Assembly (NCBI GenBank): GCA_003164715.1
Contig: PLTZ01000005.1
Span: forward strand, 257 to 64,256
Direction: 5' to 3'
DNA: 64,000 nt
Source of the DNA: Opitutaceae bacterium
GTDB taxonomy: Bacteria; Verrucomicrobiota; Verrucomicrobiia; Opitutales; Opitutaceae
Under the pieces are notes generated by a model. It was not told where the DNA came from, did no database searches, and worked only from the letters and a program-made list of their open reading frames with translations. Shown here one piece after another: positions 17,340 through 25,452 of the stretch (its first letter is position 1; the number at the start of each line of letters is the position of its first letter). The position numbers and the translations under genes are program-made.

Positions 17340-18142
17340 ACTGCCAATCCTGCCGGGAACACATGATCGAGTTCGCCGACGCGAAGCTCGACACCGAGAC
17401 AGCCGAAAGCGTCCGGGCCCACATCGCCGCCTGCGGGGAATGCCGGAGCGAGTTCGAGTCTTTCACGCTCACTCTGGGGGCGCTCGACGCCGTTCCGTCC
17501 AACCCGCCGACACACCGGCTGCGCGCCCAGGTCATGGGGTCGATCGAGTCCGAGAAGCTCACGCTGCGCAGCCAGGCGGCCTGGGCGTCGTCCATCCGCG
17601 ACGCCGAGGCGCCGCGGCCCCGCCTGCGCCTCCCCTGGATTCAGTACGTCCTCCAGGCGGCCGGCGTGTGCACGCTCGTGGCACTCGGCTTCATCCTCGG
17701 CGAGCGCACCGCCACCCAGCGCCAGATCGCCGACCTGCGCGCCCGGGTCGACACGGTGGGCCAGCTGGTCGAGCAGTCCGTCCTCCAGAAGCGACCGAGC
17801 GGGGACCGGCTGGAGACGGTCCTCACGGCCGCCTCGACCGGCAAGCCCGACGAGCGCGTCATTGACGGCCTGATCAATGCCCTGGCGTTCGATCCGAGCG
17901 TGAACGTGCGGCTGAACGCGCTTTCCGCCCTTTACGCGCACGCGGACCAGGAGGTCGTGCGCGCCGGGGTCCTCGCGTGCCTGCCCCGGGAGGCCAACCC
18001 CCTGGTCCAGGTCTCGATGATCGACTTTCTCGTGGCGACCAGGGCCCGCGAGGCCTCGCCGGAACTGCGCCGGCTGGCCAGCGACGAGAAGGCGAACGCC
18101 GACGTCCGCGACTCGGCGCGCCGCGCGATAGACCTGCTCTAA
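17336..18142 (+). CDS. Anti-sigma factor with zf-HC2 domain and HEAT-like C-terminus
   Basis: This 268-residue protein has an N-terminal zinc-finger anti-sigma domain (MNCQSCREHMIEFADAKL with HIAACGECRSEF, giving the H-x3-C-x2-C motif). One membrane segment follows (about 105-125, IQYVLQAAGVCTLVALGFILG). The C-terminal domain of about 90 residues has HEAT-repeat character (VNVRLNALSALYAHADQEVVRAGVLACL and VQVSMIDFLVATRAREASPELRRLAS). It should hold the preceding sigma factor at the membrane until a signal acts on the external domain. A HEAT-type sensor end is less usual than the common anti-sigma tails. Confidence 0.87.
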   Translation: MNCQSCREHMIEFADAKLDTETAESVRAHIAACGECRSEFESFTLTLGALDAVPSNPPTHRLRAQVMGSIESEKLTLRSQAAWASSIRDAEAPRPRLRLPWIQYVLQAAGVCTLVALGFILGERTATQRQIADLRARVDTVGQLVEQSVLQKRPSGDRLETVLTAASTGKPDERVIDGLINALAFDPSVNVRLNALSALYAHADQEVVRAGVLACLPREANPLVQVSMIDFLVATRAREASPELRRLASDEKANADVRDSARRAIDLL

Positions 18143-18162
18143 CCCCATTCAAGGAAACCCGT

Positions 18163-19275
18163 TTGAACACAATGAAGACCACCCGACTCTACTTCCCCCT
18201 CCTGCTCGCGTCGGCGCTTGCGCTTGTTCCGCTCCGCTCGGCGCTGGCCGACGAGACCACCAGCGAGATCACCTTCTCGGACCCGTCCAAGCCGGGAACG
18301 CTCAAGATCCGCGTCTGGCACGGCGACGTGTCCGTCCACGGCGCGGACGTGAAGGCGATCACGGTGAAGTCCGACAGCGCGCCCGCGAGCCCGACCCCCC
18401 GCAAGGACGGCATGCGGGTCCTCTCCTCGTCGTCGGGGTTCGTGCTCTCGGAGAAGGATAACGTCGCCACGCTCGAGTACGGCTCGGACGGCTGGACGAG
18501 CGGCTCCGCGGAGTTCGACATCACCGTGCCGCGCGCGACGTCGGTCATCGTGGGCAACTCGGCCCACGGCGACGTCGAGTGCTCAGAGGTGTCCGGGGAC
18601 GTCGATGTGCGGACCATGAGCGGGGACGTGAAGCTTGACGAGATCTCCGGCGGGGCGCTAGTCGAGACGATGAACGGCGAAATCGACGTTCGGGTGAAGG
18701 AGCTCGCCGCCAAGAGGCCCCTGTCGTTCACCTCGATGCACGGCCAGATCACGATACGCCTTCCCCAGGACTCGAAGGCCGACCTGCGCTTGCGCACCCA
18801 CCGCGGCGTGATCCTCACCAACTTCGACGACAAGGTGCTCGTCACAAAGACCGTGGTCTCGCACGAGAAGATCCGCCCGGTATCCTCCAAGGAGAGGAAA
18901 AAGGAGAAGGCGCAGGCCGATGCCAGCGTGGACGTCAGCGTGAACGTCGACACCGGGGACGGGGGGGGCTCGGTCCACATCGCAGCGCCCGCCAAGCCGA
19001 GCGAACCCTCGGAGGATTCCGACAGCGACTGGCATGCCGAGGTGCGGGACTCGATCCGCATGGCCGCGGACGAGGCCGCCATGGCCGCAAAGGAGGCGGC
19101 CGAGGCCGTCCACGAGGGACTTGCCGAGTTCCATGCACAGTTCAACGGGGGGGACTTCACGCCTCTTCCCCCGATGACGGGCGGCAAGGTGGTCTCCGGC
19201 ACCCTGAACGGCGGCGGCGTTGGGATCCAGGCGGCGGCCCTCAACGGGGACATCATCCTCAAGAGGACCGATTAG
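18163..19275 (+). CDS. Secreted DUF4097 beta-repeat protein
   Basis: A protein of about 367-370 residues with a signal peptide (YFPLLLASALALVPLRSALA) and a DUF4097/adhesin-like beta-solenoid region with repeated short turns (HGDVECSEVSGDVDVRTMSGDVKLDEISGGALVETMNGEIDV). A charged and then alanine-rich helical insert covers about 235-310, and the C-terminus returns to the motif GTLNGGGVGIQAAALNGDIILKR. The TTG at 18163 has AAGGA seven bases upstream; the ATG at 18172 is the alternative. It is the third gene of the ECF sigma/anti-sigma operon, 20 bases after the anti-sigma gene. The function is unknown, probably at the envelope. Confidence 0.82.
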   Translation: MNTMKTTRLYFPLLLASALALVPLRSALADETTSEITFSDPSKPGTLKIRVWHGDVSVHGADVKAITVKSDSAPASPTPRKDGMRVLSSSSGFVLSEKDNVATLEYGSDGWTSGSAEFDITVPRATSVIVGNSAHGDVECSEVSGDVDVRTMSGDVKLDEISGGALVETMNGEIDVRVKELAAKRPLSFTSMHGQITIRLPQDSKADLRLRTHRGVILTNFDDKVLVTKTVVSHEKIRPVSSKERKKEKAQADASVDVSVNVDTGDGGGSVHIAAPAKPSEPSEDSDSDWHAEVRDSIRMAADEAAMAAKEAAEAVHEGLAEFHAQFNGGDFTPLPPMTGGKVVSGTLNGGGVGIQAAALNGDIILKRTD

Positions 19276-19485
19276 GCCCCTCCAGGACCTCCAAGGGCCC
19301 CACCCAATACCCACCGGGCGGGGCGGCTTATGACAGACTTAGCGTTTTCGCAACCTGCTGATGCTAGGTGTCAAACGCGTTACTTTTTACATTTCTAGCG
19401 GTATTTACTTGAGAACTTGGAACAAGAGTAGCTCTATCCCGTCGAAGTCACGCGACTTCACTTTGCTTTCAAGGAACTCCCAAAC

Positions 19486-19645
19486 GTTCTTTGATCTTAG
19501 TCCCGACCGGCCCCTTCCGGCGGGATAACGAGGCTTTCGGCTGGCGTTTCGGGTGCGAGTTGCCCGCCAGCCGGGCATCTGGCCCGGGTGAGCCCCAAGA
19601 CTAAACTTTTGACTGTAAGCACCTTATAGTGCCTTGCAGTCAGAA
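19486..19645 (+). ncRNA. Candidate structured RNA or leader, unidentified
   Basis: The 472 bases between 19276 and 19747 hold no convincing ORF and are clearly richer in A+T than the flanks. This part can fold into a multibranch structure. A closing stem pairs TTAGTC (19497-19502) with GACTAA (19599-19604). Inside it, GGCTGGCG (19539-19546) pairs with CGCCAGCC (19565-19572), and CCGGGC (19571-19576) competes with GCCCGG (19582-19587). A separate hairpin pairs TGACTG (19610-19615) with CAGTCA (19637-19642). An extra hairpin, GAAGTC/GACTTC, lies at 19444-19459. It matches no RNA family I can name. The strand is assumed from the downstream gene. Confidence 0.35.
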
Positions 19646-19747
19646 CGCCCCTGACTTTGCGGGTGCCTCCGCACCGGCGATGACGGGGTGCTTAACCATA
19701 AGCCAGAAAAACAACTCTCCGCCCCGCGCGGAGTTTGAAAAAAAGCC

Positions 19748-20143
19748 ATGAAAAACAACAACAAGCTCGCACTCCTGCTCAGTCTGGGGGCGCTCCTGCC
19801 CTTCGCCGTCTCGGCAAAGACGCTCGAGCAATCCTACATCGAGTCGTGCCGCAATGGGACTGATATTCCCGTGCCGATCGCCGTGGTTTCGCCCGACGTC
19901 AGCGCGTATGATATCGGTCAGACGGTCCAGGTGGAGTTCGTCGTGGATACGACGGGCCACACCTCGGGGATCGCCATCAAGTCTACCTCGGACCGCGACT
20001 TCGCGGAAGCCGTGGTGGACGCGGTGAAGCAGTGGCGGTTCACGCCCGCGCAGAAGAACGGCGCCCCGGTAGCGACGAAGGTCGTCCTCCCGGTCCGCGT
20101 CGTGGCTGCTGCGAAGGCGGACGTCTTTGTGGCGTCGAACTGA
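19748..20143 (+). CDS. Small periplasmic TonB C-terminal domain protein
   Basis: This 131-residue protein has a signal peptide (LALLLSLGALLPFAVSA) and one TonB C-terminal domain (QTVQVEFVVDTTGHTSGIAIKSTSDRDFAEAVVDAVKQWRFTPAQKNGAPVATKVVLPV). The KQWRFTPA motif is typical. It lacks the proline-rich spanner and the ExbB/ExbD partners, so it is not a classical energy transducer. Such stand-alone domains occur in many copies in Bacteroidota and Verrucomicrobiota. A perfect intrinsic terminator follows 29 bases after the stop, and a long structured non-coding region precedes it. Confidence 0.85.
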   Translation: MKNNNKLALLLSLGALLPFAVSAKTLEQSYIESCRNGTDIPVPIAVVSPDVSAYDIGQTVQVEFVVDTTGHTSGIAIKSTSDRDFAEAVVDAVKQWRFTPAQKNGAPVATKVVLPVRVVAAAKADVFVASN

Positions 20144-20172
20144 TCCGGGATAGCGTTTAACTAGGAAACAAC

Positions 20173-20207
20173 AAAGGGCGCCCCCGTTTGCCGGGGGCGC
20201 CCTTTTT
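20173..20207 (+). terminator. Intrinsic terminator of the TonB-domain gene
   Basis: A perfect 14-bp stem (AAAGGGCGCCCCCG with CGGGGGCGCCCTTT) has a 5-base loop, and the 3' arm continues into a run of five T. It lies 29 bases after the TonB-domain stop codon. The A-rich start of the stem means it could also work on the opposite strand. Confidence 0.92.
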
Positions 20208-20351
20208 ACTGCCGCGGCGCGGGCCCTGCGCCAATCCTCGCCGGCCCTTAGCGCCATTGGCGGAAGCACTTCCGGGAGACCCGAAAACCCTTCTTGCCGG
20301 CCGGCCGCCGTGAGTGTGTGCTCGCTCGTTTTTCCCAAGAGAAAGCAACCC

Positions 20352-21503
20352 ATGCCGAATCGCCGCCAACCCCTCCTTTCAGCCATCGTCCAGTGGTTCG
20401 ACGCCGACTACGCCCCGGCCGGAGCCGAAGCCGCCCGCAACGAGCCCGACCGTGTCGACTGGGTCCGCTGCATCCCCTTCATCATCCTGCACCTCGGGTG
20501 CCTGGGCGTCATCTGGACCGGCGCGAGCGCCTTCGCCGTGTGCGCCGCCGCCGTCCTGTACTTCTCGCGGATGGCGGCCGTGACCGGGGTCTACCACCGC
20601 TATTTCTCGCACAAGACTTACAGCACCTCGCGGCCAATGCAGTTCATCCTCGCCCTCTGGGGCGGAACGGCCGTCCAGCGCGGCCCGCTCTGGTGGGCCT
20701 ACCACCACCGCCACCACCACCAGCACTCCGACGAGCCTGAGGACGCACATTCGCCACACGTCCACGGGTTCTGGTGGTCGCACATCGGCTGGATCACGAG
20801 CCGGCGCAACTTCCCGACGGACTACTCCAAGGTCCGCGACCTCGACCGGTACCCTGAGCTCGTGTTCCTGAACCGCTTCGACGCGATCGTGCCCGTTGCC
20901 TTTGCGCTCGCGATCTTTGGCCTGGGCAGCGCCCTGCACGTCCTCGCACCCGGGCTCCACACCAGCGGAGGGCAGATGCTCGTGTGGGGCTTCTTCATCA
21001 GCACGACGGCGCTCTTCCACGGGACCTCCTGCATCAACTCGATGGCCCACCTGATGGGCCGGCGCCGGTACGCGACCGGCGACGACTCGCGCAACAGCTT
21101 CATCCTGGCCGTCATCACGCTCGGCGAGGGCTGGCACAACAATCACCACCGCTACCAGAGCTCGACCCGGAACGGCTTCTTCTGGTGGGAGATCGACCCC
21201 ACGTACTACCTGCTGAAGGTCCTCTCGCGGACCGGCCTTGTCTGGGGGCTGAAGACCGTGCCGGCGTCCGTCCTCGAGGAGGGCGAGCAGTCCGACCACC
21301 GCGGGTCCGTCGCCGCCGCGCTCGCGCACCGCCCCCTCGCCGAGCACTCCTCCCTGAAGCGGATCGTGCCCGCCGCGGCCGCCATCGCGGTCGCGACCGT
21401 GAACGCAGCGAACCCGGTCCTGCCGCGCAGGGCCGACGGGCACGGGATCCACCGCGACGCGGCCAGCATGGCCCAGGGCGGCCGCCCTGACCCGGGTCCA
21501 TAA
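20352..21503 (+). CDS. Membrane fatty acid (acyl-CoA/acyl-lipid) desaturase
   Basis: This 383-residue member of the delta-9 type membrane desaturase family has the three histidine boxes that bind the di-iron centre: HRYFSH, HHRHHHQHSD and HNNHHRYQ. Hydrophobic segments are IPFIILHLGCLGVIW, VCAAAVLYFSRM and VPVAFALAIFGLG. It introduces a cis double bond into membrane acyl chains using O2, which suggests aerobic growth. The start is the ATG at 20352; an upstream GTG at 20310 would add 14 residues. The last 60 residues beyond the catalytic core are variable and of unknown function. Confidence 0.93.
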   Translation: MPNRRQPLLSAIVQWFDADYAPAGAEAARNEPDRVDWVRCIPFIILHLGCLGVIWTGASAFAVCAAAVLYFSRMAAVTGVYHRYFSHKTYSTSRPMQFILALWGGTAVQRGPLWWAYHHRHHHQHSDEPEDAHSPHVHGFWWSHIGWITSRRNFPTDYSKVRDLDRYPELVFLNRFDAIVPVAFALAIFGLGSALHVLAPGLHTSGGQMLVWGFFISTTALFHGTSCINSMAHLMGRRRYATGDDSRNSFILAVITLGEGWHNNHHRYQSSTRNGFFWWEIDPTYYLLKVLSRTGLVWGLKTVPASVLEEGEQSDHRGSVAAALAHRPLAEHSSLKRIVPAAAAIAVATVNAANPVLPRRADGHGIHRDAASMAQGGRPDPGP

Positions 21504-21544
21504 CGCTTGAGCGGAGCTGGAGATTCGCGTATCGTCGGCGTTTT

Positions 21545-22093
21545 GTGAACGAACCCCCCCCGCCAGAAAGCACCGCGCCTGCCCGCACGCGTTGGCAGCG
21601 CAACGTGATCGACCCGATCGCCGCGCAGCTCACCCAGGGCATCACCCCGGAGAAGATTGCGCTCACCCTCGCGGTCGGCAGCGCCCTGGCGCTCTTCCCC
21701 ATCCTGGGGACGACGACGCTGCTCTGCCTGCTTGCGGGAATTCTGCTGCGGCTGAACCAGCCGATCATCCAGATGGTGAACGCGCTCTGCACGCCGCTCC
21801 ACCTTCCGGTGATCTATTTCATGGTGAGGCTGGGAGGCTGGATGTTCTCGGTGCCGTCGACGCACATGGGCCTGCGGATGATGAATCACTTGCTCTGGGT
21901 GGACCCGCGGGACTTCTTCGAGAAGTTCGGCATGACGGCGCTCCACGCAATCGTCGCATGGGCCGTCATCTTCCCCTTCTGGGTGGCGCTCACCTACCTG
22001 CTGGCGCTGCCCGTCCTGCGCGAGGTCCTTCGGCGCCGCGTGGTGATCGTGCCGGCCAACGGCTCCGAGCCCCCGATCCACCCGGTGCCCTAG
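21545..22093 (+). CDS. DUF2062 membrane protein
   Basis: This 182-residue protein has the DUF2062 pattern: a polar N-terminus, a helix with QGITPEKIALTLAVGSALALFPILGTTTLLCLLAGILLRLNQP, and a C-terminal segment with HAIVAWAVIFPFWVALTYLLALPVL. The start is a GTG at 21545. Members are integral membrane proteins of unknown function, sometimes fused to glycosyltransferases. It converges on the RluA-type gene, and the two stop codons share bases 22090-22093. Confidence 0.85.
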   Translation: MNEPPPPESTAPARTRWQRNVIDPIAAQLTQGITPEKIALTLAVGSALALFPILGTTTLLCLLAGILLRLNQPIIQMVNALCTPLHLPVIYFMVRLGGWMFSVPSTHMGLRMMNHLLWVDPRDFFEKFGMTALHAIVAWAVIFPFWVALTYLLALPVLREVLRRRVVIVPANGSEPPIHPVP

Positions 22094-22932
22094 GCGCCCC
22101 GGCGGGCCCCCGCGAACTTCCTCAGGTACTTGAGGGCCACCTCCAGCTCCTTGGGGACGGGGGCGGTGATCTCGACGGGCTCGCCCCGCCCCGGGTGGGA
22201 GAAGCCGACCGCGCTCGAATGCAGGGCGAGCCGCGAGACGAGCGGGCGCTCCTCGTCGCGGCCCTTGTACCCGCGCTTCAGCTGCGAGAGGAGCAGCACC
22301 GATCCCGGGTCGCCATAGAGGGTGTCGTTCAGCACCGGGGCCCCGGCGGACGCGAGGTGGACGCGGATCTGGTGCATGCGCCCCGTCAGCGGCCTGCACT
22401 CGAGCCACGCAAACCTCCCGAACGACTCGAGCACCCGGAATTCCGTGACACTCGGCCTCCCCCCGGCCCTGCGGAACGCGCGGATGCGGCCCGGGTCGCG
22501 CTCGTCCTCCCCGAGGGCCAGGTCGACCGTGAACGCGGGGGGCAGCGCGCCCTGGGCGTCGCGCACGGGCGCGCAGGCGCCGCCGATCCACTCGGGCGGC
22601 GGCAGGGCCGCCATCGCGAGGAACGTCCTGCGTGCGGACTTCGACTGGAACTGGCCGCTCAGGGCGTCCAGGGCCGGCTTCGTCTTGGCACACAGGACGA
22701 CCCCGCTCGTCTCCCGGTCGACGCGGTGGACGCACGCCAGCGACGGCCCGCGGGCCTCGCGGGCCATCGCCATCAGGGTCGCTCCTGCCTCCCCGGGCCG
22801 CGCGGGGACGACGGGCAGCCCGCTCGGCTTGTCGAAGGCCACGAGGAAATCGTCCTCATACAGGATGTCGGGGAGGGTCACGGGGATTCGCAAAGCCGGC
22901 GTTCGCACGAGCCAATCGATTCCCGAGGGCAA
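22090..22932 (-). CDS. RluA-family pseudouridine synthase
   Basis: This 280-residue protein has the RluA core: ILYEDDFLVAFDKPSGLPVVPA, the catalytic aspartate in VHRVDRETSGVVL, ARRTFLAM, and LTGRMHQIRVHLASAGAPVLNDTLYG. No S4 RNA-binding domain is present at the N-terminus, which resembles RluA/TruC-like members rather than RluC/D. It isomerises a uridine in rRNA or tRNA; which one is unknown. Confidence 0.9.
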   Translation of the reverse strand: MPSGIDWLVRTPALRIPVTLPDILYEDDFLVAFDKPSGLPVVPARPGEAGATLMAMAREARGPSLACVHRVDRETSGVVLCAKTKPALDALSGQFQSKSARRTFLAMAALPPPEWIGGACAPVRDAQGALPPAFTVDLALGEDERDPGRIRAFRRAGGRPSVTEFRVLESFGRFAWLECRPLTGRMHQIRVHLASAGAPVLNDTLYGDPGSVLLLSQLKRGYKGRDEERPLVSRLALHSSAVGFSHPGRGEPVEITAPVPKELEVALKYLRKFAGARRGA

Positions 22933-23152
22933 CGCCAGCGTTTCAACAACGAATTGATCGCGTTACAGCATGACGGCGGCGGGACGCCCGTGCAGCACGC
23001 CTTGCCCATTTTCCATCACTACCAGTTCCCGCCCCATGTCGCCGCCTTCTACAGGCGGTCAAAACCCGGTAACTTTGTGCCCGCCGCCTGAATTCGCTTG
23101 CCGCGGGCGACCGCCGCACGCTGCCTTGGTGGCGGTAGTGTAGTGTGCCGGA

Positions 23153-24742
23153 ATGCCCGTTGTCCCCAGAAGCCTACTTTCATTCTGCGCCGGTCTCCTC
23201 TCGACCCGCGCGGCAATGCGATTGAAGCGGCAGCGGGACCCGGTGCCGCGCCAGCACGCCGTATTCAAGCACCTGATATCAAAGCTTTCCCAAGGCTCCT
23301 TCTGGAAGGCGCATGGCGTTGCGCCGGCAATGGCGTACCGCGATTTCCGCCGGAAGGTGCCGCTCAGCACCTACGAGGACCTTGCCGCGCACATCGAGCT
23401 CATGAAGAAGGGGGAGCCCGACGTGCTGTGGCCGGGGCGCTGCCAGATCTATTCCGTCTCGTCGGGCACGACCGCCGGCCGCACGAAGTACATCCCCGTG
23501 ACGGAGCCGATGCTCGACCACTTCAGGCAGTGCGGCCTCGACTCGCTGCTCTGGTACACGTCGCGCGTCGGGCACGCGGGCATCTTCCGGGGCCGCCACC
23601 TCTTCCTGGGCGGGTCCACCACGCTCGCCCCGATCCCCGAGTCGGAGCCCTTCGAGGCCTACGCGGGGGACCTGAGCGGAATCGCCGCGCTCAACCTCCC
23701 GCGCTGGGTCGAGAACTACTACTATGAGCCGGGGCCGGAGATCGCGCAGATGTCCGACTGGCCTGCGAAGATCGCGGCCATCACCGAGCGGACGGCGCAC
23801 GTCGACATCTCGCTGCTGGCGGGGATCCCGAGCTGGATCCTGATCCTCGCCGAGTCCCTACGCGCAAGCATGACCCGGGGGAAGGCCCGGGTGGAGCACC
23901 TGCAGGCGATCTGGCCGAACTTTGAGTGCTTCGTGCACGGGGGGGTGCCGATCACCCCGTTCTACGACGAGCTGCGCTCCCTGCTCGGCCCCACCGTGAA
24001 CTTCCATGAGGTCTACCCCGCCTCCGAGGGGTTCATCGCGGCCCAGGACGCGGACTCGACCGCGGGCCTGCGGCTGATGGCGGACGCGGGCATCTTCTAC
24101 GAGTTCCTGCCGATGTCGGAGTTCGAAGAGTCGCGCCTCCCGATTCTCGGCGAGAAGGCGTTGCCGATCGAGGGGGTCAAGGATGGGGTCGACTACGCCG
24201 TCGTGATGACGACCCCGGCGGGTTTCGCGCGCTACGTGATCGGGGACGTCATCCGCTTCATGTCGACGAAACCCGCCCGGCTCGCCTACGTCGGCAGGAC
24301 GAGGCTCCAGCTGAGCGCCTTCGGCGAGCACGTGATCGAAAAGCAGGTCACGGACGCGCTCTTCGCGGTCTGCCGCCGCAACGGCTGGACCATCGTCAAT
24401 TTCCACGTGGCCCCGATCTTCCTGAGCTCGATCACGAACAAGCTGCGCGGGCGCCACGAATGGTGGGTCGAGCTCAAGCCCGGCACCCTCACCACCCCCA
24501 CCGGGCCGATCATGGCGGTCGAGCTGGACGCGGAGCTCAAGCGCCTGAACGAGGACTACGAGGCGAAGCGCAACGGCGGGGCGCTCGACGCCCCGTTCGT
24601 CCGGCTCGTGATGCCGGGAGTCTTCGAGCAGTGGATGCGCCACCACGGCAAATGGGGCGGCCAGAACAAGGTGCCGCGCTGCCGCAGCGACCGGGTCATC
24701 GCCGACGAGCTGGGCCAAGCCCTGCAATTCGCTAAAGACTGA
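23153..24742 (+). CDS. GH3-family acyl-adenylate/amido synthetase-like protein
   Basis: This 529-residue protein matches the GH3 family, named from plant auxin-responsive genes. It has the ATP-phosphate loop SSGTTAGRTKYIPVT at about 104-118, the later VYPASEGFIAAQ motif and the hinge region GFARYVIGDVIRF. GH3 enzymes adenylate a carboxylic acid and join it to an amino acid. Bacterial members occur in several phyla and their substrates are largely unknown. The start is the ATG at 23153. No neighbouring pathway genes reveal the substrate. Confidence 0.88.
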   Translation: MPVVPRSLLSFCAGLLSTRAAMRLKRQRDPVPRQHAVFKHLISKLSQGSFWKAHGVAPAMAYRDFRRKVPLSTYEDLAAHIELMKKGEPDVLWPGRCQIYSVSSGTTAGRTKYIPVTEPMLDHFRQCGLDSLLWYTSRVGHAGIFRGRHLFLGGSTTLAPIPESEPFEAYAGDLSGIAALNLPRWVENYYYEPGPEIAQMSDWPAKIAAITERTAHVDISLLAGIPSWILILAESLRASMTRGKARVEHLQAIWPNFECFVHGGVPITPFYDELRSLLGPTVNFHEVYPASEGFIAAQDADSTAGLRLMADAGIFYEFLPMSEFEESRLPILGEKALPIEGVKDGVDYAVVMTTPAGFARYVIGDVIRFMSTKPARLAYVGRTRLQLSAFGEHVIEKQVTDALFAVCRRNGWTIVNFHVAPIFLSSITNKLRGRHEWWVELKPGTLTTPTGPIMAVELDAELKRLNEDYEAKRNGGALDAPFVRLVMPGVFEQWMRHHGKWGGQNKVPRCRSDRVIADELGQALQFAKD

Positions 24743-24753
24743 CCAGATGGCAT

Positions 24754-24780
24754 GCGGGATGCTTTAGACAGGCATCCTGC
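24754..24780 (+). other. Hairpin just after the GH3 gene
   Basis: GCGGGATGC and GCATCCTGC form a 9-bp stem with one G-T pair and a 9-base loop. It lies 11 bases after the GH3 stop and has no T-run, so it may protect the 3' end or assist termination together with the stronger hairpin at 24836-24871. Confidence 0.5.
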
Positions 24781-24835
24781 AGCAAGCGGGGTTTTGGGTA
24801 GTATCGAACCGGCTTCACCGCCGGCCAGACTAATA

Positions 24836-24871
24836 GCGGGGCTGGCGTTAAGGGGTTATCGCCAGCCCCGC
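24836..24871. terminator. Convergent-gene hairpin, likely terminator
   Basis: A perfect 12-bp stem (GCGGGGCTGGCG with CGCCAGCCCCGC) has a 12-base loop and sits between the convergent GH3 and thioredoxin genes. On the plus strand a short TTTT follows six bases later. On the minus strand the tail is TATTAG, so it is a weaker terminator there. Confidence 0.6.
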
Positions 24872-24880
24872 GCCCCATTT

Positions 24881-25390
24881 TCAGGAGGGGGGAGGCCTTA
24901 GGACCGCCACCACATCCTTTTCGAATTCCGCCGCGGGCTTCTTGCCGAGCTTCTTGCTCCTGACCAGCCCGTCCCGGTCGATGATGAACGTGGTCGGGTA
25001 GCCGTCGATCGGCGCGAACGCGCTCACGATGTCGTCGTCGCCCATCACCACCGTGTAGTTGATGCCGACATCCTTGATGAACTTCTTCACGGGCGCCGTC
25101 CCGTCGGTATCCATCGAGACCCCAACGATGACGAGGCCGTCGGGCCCGTACTTCTTCTGGAGCGCCACGAAGCCCGGGATCTCTGTCCGGCAGGGCGGGC
25201 ACCACGTTGCCCAAAAGTCGAGGACCACGACCTTGCCCTTGAACTGGTCGGACGTGACCGTCTTGCCGTCCACGTCCTTCAGCTTCCAGGCGGGGGCCGG
25301 CGCCGGCAGGGCCGGGGCGGACCGGACGGGCGCGGCGGGCGCAACCGAAAGGACGACGGCAGCGGCGAGGCGGGAAAAGCCGGTTTTCAT
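24881..25390 (-). CDS. TlpA/ResA-like exported thioredoxin
   Basis: This 169-residue protein has an N-terminal signal sequence (MKTGFSRLAAAVVLSVAPAAPVRSA) and a thioredoxin fold with the redox motif WATWCPPC. The TlpA-type insertion (KKYGPDGLVIVGVSMDTDG) and the cis-proline segment GYPTTFIID follow. It probably reduces disulfides in the periplasm, for instance during cytochrome c maturation. The ATG at 25390 is chosen because it starts the signal peptide; the longer reading upstream is not conserved in character. The LysR gene ends only 62 bases upstream on the same strand. Confidence 0.88.
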   Translation of the reverse strand: MKTGFSRLAAAVVLSVAPAAPVRSAPALPAPAPAWKLKDVDGKTVTSDQFKGKVVVLDFWATWCPPCRTEIPGFVALQKKYGPDGLVIVGVSMDTDGTAPVKKFIKDVGINYTVVMGDDDIVSAFAPIDGYPTTFIIDRDGLVRSKKLGKKPAAEFEKDVVAVLRPPPS

Positions 25391-25452
25391 CGGGCGAAAA
25401 GACGGCCGGAACGGCCGCGGCAAACGTGGCACAGCGCGCGCCCCCGCGCAAA

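Noticed and set aside
19438-19446. TTCGACGGG on the minus strand, as at the 5' end of tmRNA
   Set aside because: No acceptor-stem partner, no T-arm with CCA end and no tag ORF with an Ala-Leu-Ala-Ala end can be found around it.
22933-23152. Gap before the GH3 gene with short frames
   Set aside because: The short frames are Pro/Ser/Arg-rich, start without ribosome sites and run into the opposite gene; no RNA structure stands out.
24795-24826. GGTTCGATAC on the minus strand, resembling a tRNA T-loop
   Set aside because: The flanking bases do not form a T-stem and no acceptor, D- or anticodon arm is present.
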